Source: Dermanyssus gallinae (taxonomy: Eukaryota; Arthropoda; Arachnida; Mesostigmata; Dermanyssidae). From it: a DNA stretch of 64,000 nt. Position 1 is the stretch's first letter, and each line of letters starts with the position of its first letter. Under the pieces are notes generated by a model, which worked only from the letters and a program-made list of their open reading frames with translations, was not told where the DNA came from and made no database searches. Of the stretch, positions 56,273 through 64,000 are shown piece after piece. The position numbers and the translations under genes are program-made. The stretch lies in NCBI GenBank assembly GCA_003439945.1, contig QVRM01000307.1, positions 62,001 through 126,000 of the forward strand, written 5' to 3'.

Positions 56273-58960
56273 TTATTGAAAAAGAGGTGTTAGAATCACA
56301 TAGTAGTCTTTACACCGATGGGCACGTCGCGAAACTCTCCATGCAAACGCGTTATTCACTACTTCGACATTAGCATCTTCCGGTGGAGTAACTGACACAC
56401 TACTACGTAGATTATTTGGACGTAATGTGAAAAAAGTACTAAATGTATTACTCCGGATTAGTTGATTAAAAGGTCGTACGTCAACTTGCATTTGGTACTC
56501 GCTCACTGTTGTGAGTACGAGACTCTCGCGTCTTACATTGCAGCGCCATGCAACTCGTTTGACAAATTTATCCTGCACTCGCTGGAGCAGTTCTACATCT
56601 TTTCTATAAAAGGGAGCCCACACGTGTGAACAATATGTCCACTTTGGTACAACAAGCGTATTATACAGTTTTATGTACATTGCTGGGTCATGCCCGATAA
56701 ACGCTCCAAAAATGAGACTGCACAGCCAAGACGCAGATTTTACAACTTCGGCGATGTGAGATATATATTTCATTTGGCAATCAAATGTAACACCTAGGTC
56801 GTTGTATATTAACACTTCAGGTATGCTATGGCCGTTCATAAATTATGAAGTGTCGTCTTTGACTGTTTTCAGCACGGCGCATTTAGAAGTGGATATTTCC
56901 ATTCTATTCAAGTGGGCCCATAGTAGCACGGCATCAATTACCTTCTGTAACTGGGCCTTGTCTTTGTCGTCTTTAACTTTAATGTATATCTTTAGGTCGT
57001 TGGCATAAAGCTTGTAAACCACCTCGAGCCTGCCAAGGACGAGTTTAAGGTCTTGAGCAAAAATTGCATACAAGAGCGGCCCTAGGCAGGAGCCCTGTGG
57101 GACTCCAGACGGACATGGAGCAGTACCAGACACAGCACTTTTTATCTTGACCCTAAAGCTCCTGCCAGTGAGATAGGCTTAGCACTAATTTCGAACCCTA
57201 GCTCCGATGCCTAGCGATTCCATCTTGCTTAGTAAAATTTGGTGGTCAACCCGATCAAAAGCACGCGAAAAGTCAAAGTAAACGATGTGGAGCGGAGATC
57301 CGTGATTTCGCGCCAGGGCCCAGTCATGAGAGACCTTCAATAATTGGGTTGCTGTCGATCGCCCCTTAGTGAATCCGTGTTGCTGATTGTCTAAAAGTTG
57401 GTTAGACGGTAAGAAATTATAGATACAATCAACAACTAATTTTTCCATGTTTAAACAGGGAATGGCACACTGGGCAATAGGTCGGTAGTTCTCAGCAGTT
57501 GCTCTAGAGCCCTTCTTGTGCACAGGTGTGACAATGGATTCACGGAAGACGGTGGGAACTTCGCCATCTTCGAAGGACCGGGTGAAAATTATTTCCAGCG
57601 GCTCGGCTAGAAACTCGGCCAGTTCTTTAAATATAATAGGTGGTAGCCTGTCAGGCGTAGATGTGCTTTTGCGTTGCAGATTTCGAAGTTTTTCGAGCAC
57701 AATGAAAGGATGAAATTCAATGTCATTGAGTGTGTGCGCCGTTTGCTTGATTCTCGTGATGGAGACGTTTTGAGGCTGTATGTAGACACTTTTGAAGTAG
57801 TTCAGCAGAATCTCGGCCTTGTGTCCATCTTCGACTGCGGTGTCTTTTTCATGTATAAGCGGCGCTACTCCGGACTGTAGTTTAAGACGCCGGCCTGCAT
57901 ATCGAAGGAAGTCCCTTGCATCGCGGATATTCAGATTACTTTCCTCCAAGCGCCGACAACGCAATGCTGTACGTGCCAAATTACGCGATAGGCGTTTATG
58001 GCTTTGAGAGGAGGGTGCACTACGATTCAGTTTTCGAGTAGCTTTGTCCATAAAATATTGTAGTGGGGATGATCGTTGCATTATTTTCGGTGTATAACCT
58101 TCTACAAGGACGGACATGATATTCAGAAAAGAACAGTACTGGGCATCCACTGATTGGCATTGTGCAAAAGAGAGACGCCAATTTGTGGTTGCTAGGGTGG
58201 CAGCCATTGCATTATAATCAGCTTTATAGAAGTTTAAAAATGGATCTTCGTTACGTTCTTGTCTTTTTGCGGATATTTTGAAGGATACAGCCAGATGGTC
58301 GGCCTTTACTGGAGATTCACCGACAGTAATATCAGTAATTAATTCTTTATTATCTGTCAATAGCAAATCCAGTATGTTCTGTCCCCAGGTGTGGACCGTA
58401 ACAAGTTGCACAAGTCCAGCAGAACAACAGAAGGAGCTGAAGATGTATTCCTTAGTTTTAGCAGAAAAGTTTAGGCCTCCTGTGGGGCAGTCTATTCTAG
58501 GCTGATTGTAGTCACCGGTCAAAATGACGGGCCAGCTTACTTGAACTAAACCATCCAAGGCGTCACATAATGTGCGCATTCGTTACGCTAGCTCGGCAGA
58601 GGAACCGGTTGGAGAAAAATAGGTACATATTACCCGATGGCATTGATCGGTCCCACGTAGCACGTCGATGGCGACAACCTCAGCACAAGTATCGCCGATA
58701 TTAATGTCGCAGCATCCCAGCTCAGGCTTGCAAAGCATACATACTCCGCATCCACAGCGGCTCATACGGTCCTTACGAAATACGGAGTAACGGCCTTCCA
58801 GTGACAGCTCTGCCGATGATATATTTTCTGCAGACGACCAGTTTCAGAAATGCATAGAATGTCCGGAGAGTGCACTAGGCAGTACCGAAGAAGCGAGTCA
58901 CAGGCAAACGGTTTTATTATTCGAGCAGCGTTAAACGAAGTGCAAGAAACAAAACTATAC
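56273..58960 (-). pseudogene. CR1-like LINE ORF2, frameshifted
   Basis: In coding order: endonuclease start around 58930-58800 (an ILCISET block with the catalytic Glu), RMSRCGCGVCML near 58765, then the long frame 58579-57185. That frame has LTGDYNQPRID (endonuclease Asp), QNILDLLLTD and VKADHLAV (Asp-His), then RT blocks NYRPIAQCA, QQHGFTKGRSTATQLL and YFDFSRAFDRVDH (block A). 57133-56843 continues with SGVPQGSCLGPLLYAIF and KLYANDLKIYI, where the catalytic YADD box reads YAND. 56839-56273 gives the RT thumb and C-terminal part. At least three frame breaks plus the YAND change show it is inactive, although almost the full length is present. Confidence 0.9.
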
Positions 58961-59014
58961 GTTGACGGTCCAGAGGTTAGATCAAGGCCGAGAGAGTCAT
59001 GGCTATTGGAGTTG

Positions 59015-60049
59015 TCAGGCTTCAGTGGGAAACGTTTCTATGACATGGACATTGCCATTGTCACGGTAGTCCATTACGAGTGTTCCCGTGTACCATAAAG
59101 TGTCTCTAAACATGTTTGAAGCGTCTACCTCGGATACGTCAACAATAAACGATGAGTAAGAGGCAAACTTAGGTTTGATCTTACGTACTCTAAGAGCCGT
59201 TACTCCATTCTTCTTAAGATGCTCGTGTACTCTAGATGCTGAAACATTAGAGTCAAGCTTCGAGACGAACACCATGCTGGTCCGTATGTCGGCCCTTGCT
59301 ACGGGCAAGAGTAAATCTGATTTGGATTGTGAGCAATGGGAGCGCGATGGTTGGGACTGCTGACTTCTCGGTTCCGAATCTGCAAGAGCAGCGGAATCTT
59401 GAGATGCACTGCCGACATTGAGTACGCGGCGCGTGTCTCTACGACCACTACGCTTATTACCCGCTGCTCGAAAGTTTCCAAAGTTCTTGTTTGATCGAGC
59501 ATTGGTTTTCCGGGGATAGCTTTGTACTTCACAGCGGAGTTAGAGCGTATCCCTTGGAGTTTAGGATCGGCCTGAGTTGTCTCGCTTAGTATGTCTTCCA
59601 CGGTTGTTTGACAGGTCAGAAACAACAGCTGTTAAATATAACAGCTCTTTCTCGAGCTTGTTGTTTGTGCGCTGGTACGATTTGACCAACGTGCATAGTG
59701 CACGTACCTCTTTCACAAGTGTGCGCATGAGCAACTTGTCGTCCACCGCACTTCCATTTGCGTCGCCAAGGGACATGCTGTCAACACTGTCTGCATCGTC
59801 ATCGGCGGGCGGCTTACAGTTGTGACACCTAAACTCAGCGAAGCTATCAGTACTACTAACGACATCGTGAGTGGTAACTTGAGTGCACTGGATATGGACT
59901 TGAAGCTCACACTGAGTGCAGCGAATTGTGTTTCTTGTGCCAACATGGAGGTCACAGTTCGGACACTTTCTGGGCTCATGAGTAGCCCTCTTCGAAGACC
60001 TGATGATGTCGTCTTGTGATAGAGCTCGCTTCTGTCGTCTGGGGCCCAT
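59015..60049 (-). pseudogene. CR1-like LINE ORF1, frameshifted
   Basis: From an ATG at 60049 the first 162 residues contain a PHD-like finger (CPNCDLHVGTRNTIRCTQCE, then H-x2-C and CHNC) and a coiled-coil-like stretch (VRALCTLVKSYQRTNNKLEK). After frame breaks near 59570 and 59300 the frame 59308-59015 gives the conserved ORF1 C-terminal domain (MVFVSKLDSNVS, then YSSFIVDV). This parallels the ORF1 at 31018-32394 (LFVSRL...). No 2A-like motif is present in this copy. The ORF1 product would bind element RNA. Confidence 0.82.
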
Positions 60050-60194
60050 TTTCCTGGTGAGATCACGTAACTGTCAAGTAGTTTTTAGTCACTCGATGAA
60101 TCAAGCAGCGAGTTTACGGCACCAACAACGCACAGAAACGCACTCTTTAAAGAAAAAAGATCGGGAGCGCGGTAGAAACACGTCTAGTGTTTAC

Positions 60195-60210
60195 ATGATC
60201 AGCTGATCAT
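60195..60210. repeat. 16-bp perfect palindrome
   Basis: ATGATCAGCTGATCAT lies between the 5' side of the CR1-like element and the (AT)n array that begins at 60216. It contains an E-box-like CAGCTG core. Confidence 0.85.
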
Positions 60211-60215
60211 ATTGT

Positions 60216-60264
<49 letters not shown>

Positions 60265-60317
60265 ATATATATGATATATATAGATATATATATATATATA
60301 AATATATATGAATATAT

Positions 60318-60373
<56 letters not shown>

Positions 60374-60377
60374 TATA

Positions 60378-60410
<33 letters not shown>
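60216..60410. repeat. (AT)n-based compound array ~195 bp
   Basis: AT repeats with recurring AATATATATGA interruptions. Together with 56213-56256 it brackets the CR1-like element on both sides. Confidence 0.93.
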
Positions 60411-60411
<1 letters not shown>

Positions 60412-60649
60412 GTTCTCGTTCTTGCAAATAGTTCCTTAGAGAGTAAGTTCACTAAATAAAACTGAGATAAATTATGTTTAAAGTTAGGTATATTCGAACC
60501 TTGGCAGGTACGAGAAAAATGAGGCACAAACAAGACATTATTGCATTTTACTTGTTTATTTCAGCCTATTTTTGCACTACCTAGGATACACACGATTTTG
60601 TATACCATCTTACCTCCTCAGTGCTCCCTGGACACACCGAGTACACACA

Positions 60650-60836
60650 AGTGTCACGCCCGGTGGAGTGGTGCATTCGCGCGCGCCTAGCGACCGGAGT
60701 TGACACATAGGTCCACGGGTTCGATCCCCACCGTTGCATATTTGTATTTACGGGGTCCGTCTTACGAAGCAATGCGAAAGCAAACCCGTGCACGCCAAAT
60801 GGTGGCTAAGGGTCAGTCCGACAAAGTTAAGCTGTA
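60650..60836 (+). mobile_element. tRNA-derived SINE, copy 3, diverged
   Basis: Shares the layout of the copies at 45.7 and 50.0 kb: GTCACGCCCGGTGGAGTGGT, the B box ACGGGTTCGATCCCC, CCGTTGCATATTTGTATTTA, GGGGTCCGTC and 3' GGCTAAGGGTCAGTCC. It has more substitutions than the other two, so it is older. A possible short duplication TACACAC (60642-60648 and 60837-60843) bounds it, which is too short to be decisive. Confidence 0.82.
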
Positions 60837-60900
60837 TACACACGGTATCCAAATTATATTTATTTATTTGTATTATACGCAGTACACTTATATTACAAAA

Positions 60901-63900
60901 TTAGGTCAACCCCAGTAAACCACTGCCTGAGGGCAGCGAGCCTAGCACCGCGGCCGCATTTCCACGTTGCACTTCAATGGATATTCTCTGCAGCAGAAAT
61001 TCTCCCGCCCTTTTTTCATCCTTCTCGCTTGCCGCTCTTTTCCCAATTTCTCTCAGGAAACTTACTGTAGATTCGCCCATGACCCCCATTGTTTCGATCG
61101 CAACTGGCTGTACTATAAAGGTTGCCTCCAACTCGCGATACTTCCAACTTTTTCGCTGCTCCGCTAAATTAGCAACAGCGCCTGCTGATCTTGAGGCTCG
61201 ATCCCTGTAAGATGGCGCCAGTGTGTCCCACACGGTTGCGTCCCACACAAGGGCCTTTCCGGAGGACCAGGGAACCAGGGTCATCCCGTCTGGCCGTAGG
61301 GCTGAGTCCGTTGCCAGACCGACTGGCTCTTTTCTGCAGGGCACGTTAGCGGACTGCAGCGCCTTTGAAATAACTTCGTTAAGAGCGGCGTGGCGCGAAT
61401 GTCTTCCGCAGCTTCTAGAACAGCTGAGGCCATGCTCTCCCCTCGGCGACACCGGTGTGTCGCAAAGGGAGCAAGCATGAGGCGCGCAAACGGCCACCCC
61501 TAGCCGCAGCCCAGAAACGATGCGGAGTGTTGTATTGTCCAGCATCGTCCCCAGCTGCGGCGAGGGAATGGCTTGTAGCCATTTGGCGCTTGATTCATTG
61601 AAGGCTGCTAGAAGGCGTGCTTTGCCAAGTGTATCGACAGTATTGTCCAGGATTTTCTGTTGAATGGCTTTGACTACGAAAGCGTCCAAGGTAGACTGAC
61701 GTGCGTCCTCAAGCACCACGCGGTGGCTGGCGGCGAATTCCTCCTTTTTGGACTCCATAAGCCGTTCTAGGAATGGCTTGGCGTTCGGAGGAGATATAGA
61801 TACAATCAGCTCGTGCAACGTAGTGATTGAGCCCAAGAATGCGGTTTGGGCTAAATCCGTTGCACGACGGATTCCCAGACCTCCGGCTGAGGTAGGAAGG
61901 GAGGCCTGGTCCCAACTTACTCCATCCAAATTCAAATTTAACACCTGTTTCACGCATTGTCGTAACTTCTCGTCAAATTGTTGTAAAATGCCTCTCTGGG
62001 CAGACGCGTCCGTGCAACGGAGAATATAAATAAGTCTTGGTGTCGAAAGACTAGTTCGCATTAAGTATAGTGCTGGATGCGCATCCAGGGATCCTAACCT
62101 AGAACACCAGAGATCCATAAGCTCGCACTTCCTGTTGAGGGCAAGTTTTGCTGAGGCCATTGTGAGGGGAGCTCCAAGAAGCTCGATGTCTTCATCGGTG
62201 CATAGCTTGATGTCAGGAAGCAGGTTCTGCACCCGGCGCAAGCACTCGTCACGAAAAGCGTTGTCGGATGATAAAATGAGCAGCTCACACTTTGACGCGT
62301 TAAGTTGCAGTCCAGAGGTGACTCCAAAATCGATTACCTTTTTCACATCACTAAGCGCGGAATCAAGAGTACCGCCAATCGTTCCATCGTCTAAGAACCA
62401 TGGCTTAAATTCCGACTCTAGAGCGGAAAGCAGTTGGCGAATTGTCAGGACAGAAGAGAGCCGGGCCGCAAGGGTCTCCTTGCTGTACCCCACATTTGGA
62501 TAGTATTATCTCTTTCCCCCAAAAGAGATTGGATGGACTTCTGTACATCTGATAGACCGCGGAATAAATTGCTGGAAAGTCTGATCTGACAGTGTCGAGA
62601 ATCGCATCTCTTCTGAGGGAATTAAAGGCATTTTTAAAATCAAGTTTTATCAAAACCTTATTTGATTCCGAGTTGATATTTACAAAGGCTCTTGCAGCGT
62701 GGACCGCAGCCTCGCAACCTCCTTTAACTCCACAACCCAGTTGCACGGGAGCAATTTTGTCGACAATCTGCGCCATGAATTTGCGGATTAGCACTTTACC
62801 CGCCAGCCGCCGCAGGGTATTTCCGACTGCTATTGGGCGGAGACCACCGTCCTTCTTTTTTAAGGCTATAAGGTTGGCTCCATAGAAATTACTAAGTGCG
62901 AACCCTGGTAGGCGGCCATTCACTGACAAGGTTGCAGAAATCCGTCAGAGCAAGGAGGAGAGGGCAGATCTGAGCGCCTTTTCCAATGAGGTCTTTAAGG
63001 TGTCTAGGCTTGAGGCCGTCAGGGCCTCCGCTTGAGCTGTTTGGGAAACTCTGGATTGCTGCTCTGACTTCAAGGGGGGTGATGTTGATTTGGTCGGCTG
63101 CTGGAACGTCTCTGGGCGGTGGCGGAAAAGCCGATGTTTCTGGCATATCCGGATGTTTTTCGCTAAGTGTGCGATGCGTGTTGGAGTCTTGTGAAGCCAT
63201 TAAATCCGTTGAGATAAGAATGCGTGCTGCTGCAGAAACATCCCCCTGAGCCAGCTTTGCCTGTACCTCCCGGGCTCTTTGCCTATTATCGTTTCTGCTA
63301 GTCTTCGGCGCCGCGCACTTGTTGGCAATGATGGTGGCATCAAGGGGGGAACGGCTCCTAAATCGACTGAGGTTGTCCCGAACAAGTGAACACAATGAGC
63401 TTCCTTTTATTTTTTGCCGAGGTATAAGTGAGAACAGTTGTTGCGAAGTGAGCCAGACGGGACCACGAATACAGGTCATTTGTTGTGCAAATCGACTTGA
63501 TCGTGTTGGTCAGTTCGGCTGCGACTGTGGGCCTGACACCACGCGGAACTATCGAGAGCATCTTAAGGTTTTGACGGACAGCGGACAGTCGTTGAACAGT
63601 GCGAGTGAGGGCAGTTGATGGTGAGATCGGCGCCGGAGATCGTACTGTCGACGCCGAGGTTGATGGCGCCGTGGTGTTGTTCTGCGTCATTGGCGTCGCC
63701 CACTGACGAATGTCCTGTTGTCTATTCGTCATTGGGATCGCGAGTAGAGGACCCCGTATTGACACTCGCTGCTCCTCCGCCAGTGCTCGTCACCGGTGAC
63801 GATGCCTGCAGTGACGGCGTCACAATAGAAGTCGTGTGTTGTGGAGCTGCCAGATGAGGTAGCTCCGCTATACTCGAATTGAGCGCTGTGCGGAGAGCCA

Positions 63901-63982
63901 GTTCTAGCTGTCCGCGAAAACCGTCCGAAGCCATGTCAGGGGCGCCGCCAGGGATTATAGACGGCGCCGCTTGAACGGACAA
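60901..63982 (-). pseudogene. R2/R4-type LINE, frameshifted, running to the window end
   Basis: Minus strand, in order: N-terminal fragments (63982-63722, 63765-63358), 63479-62892 ending with SSGGPDGLKPRHLKDLIG, RT in 62929-62405 (RPIAVGNTLRRLAGKVL, LIKLDFKNAFNSLRRD, CGVQQGDPCGPALF). The rest is in 62493-60901 (530 codons). That frame has FLDDGTIGG (catalytic Asp pair), KWLQAIPSPQLG, C-x2-C and H-x3-C in SLCDTPVSPRGEHGLSC, LRPDGM and LVWDATVWD (the PD...D endonuclease), and LQRISIEVQRGNAAAVLG. Joining the pieces needs at least four single-base shifts (near 63740, 63420, 62910 and 62450), so it is inactive although nearly complete. The N-terminal zinc finger lies outside the window or is lost. 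Confidence 0.9.
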
Positions 63983-64000
63983 GCTGGGAAGAGCATTCGA

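Overview
The window looks like gene-poor eukaryotic DNA from an invertebrate animal, most likely an arthropod. The evidence is several clades of non-LTR retrotransposon, mariner and IS630-type transposase fossils, tRNA-derived SINEs with target-site duplications, and very abundant (AT)n, (TTA)n and other simple repeats. A chelicerate or mite would fit, but that is only a guess. No host protein-coding gene, rRNA or convincing tRNA gene could be supported. The DNA is probably intergenic or long-intron sequence; a few GC-rich segments (about 9.0, 11.3, 18.9, 39.4 and 52.6-53.5 kb) could hold host promoters or 5' exons.

Layout. 1-21 kb: mostly unique DNA with simple repeats, one weak reverse transcriptase (RT) scrap (3.7 kb), two IS630-type transposase fossils (8.1 and 10.0-10.7 kb), a 47-bp minisatellite (13.4 kb), a CR1-like 3' end (16.5 kb) and a 419-bp tandem duplication (19.8-20.6 kb). 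21.9-23.1 kb: a foldback DNA element with arms of about 400 bp around a transposase remnant and a 6-bp target duplication. 23.6-26.0 kb: a decayed CR1/Jockey-type LINE. 28.2-32.3 kb: a two-ORF LINE with both frames open. Its ORF1 carries a 2A-like ribosome-skipping motif, and ORF1 and ORF2 share one frame, separated by a single UGA. 33.6-36.1 kb: a deleted copy of an R2/R4-type LINE and two mariner fossils in opposite orientation. 37.0-37.4 kb: an inverted and direct repeat cluster. 43-45 kb: a SINE, satellite-like AT repeats and an R2/R4-type 3' fragment. 46.0-49.2 kb: an uninterrupted 985-codon R2/R4-type element sitting inside a (TTA)n microsatellite, followed tail-to-tail by a fragment of a second family. 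45.7, 50.0 and 60.7 kb: three copies of one tRNA-derived SINE. 54.0 kb: another SINE with a duplicated B box. 56.3-60.1 kb: a nearly full-length but frameshifted CR1-like element bracketed by (AT)n. 60.9-64.0 kb: a frameshifted R2/R4-type element running off the window end.

Two endonuclease strategies are visible. The CR1-like elements use an APE-type endonuclease and a PHD-like ORF1. The R2/R4-type elements use a restriction-like endonuclease in a single ORF. SINEs and truncated copies presumably moved with their machinery. A repeated theme is that retroelement ends abut (AT)n or (TTA)n tracts. The most notable candidates are the 2A-bearing LINE and the intact (TTA)n-inserted element.
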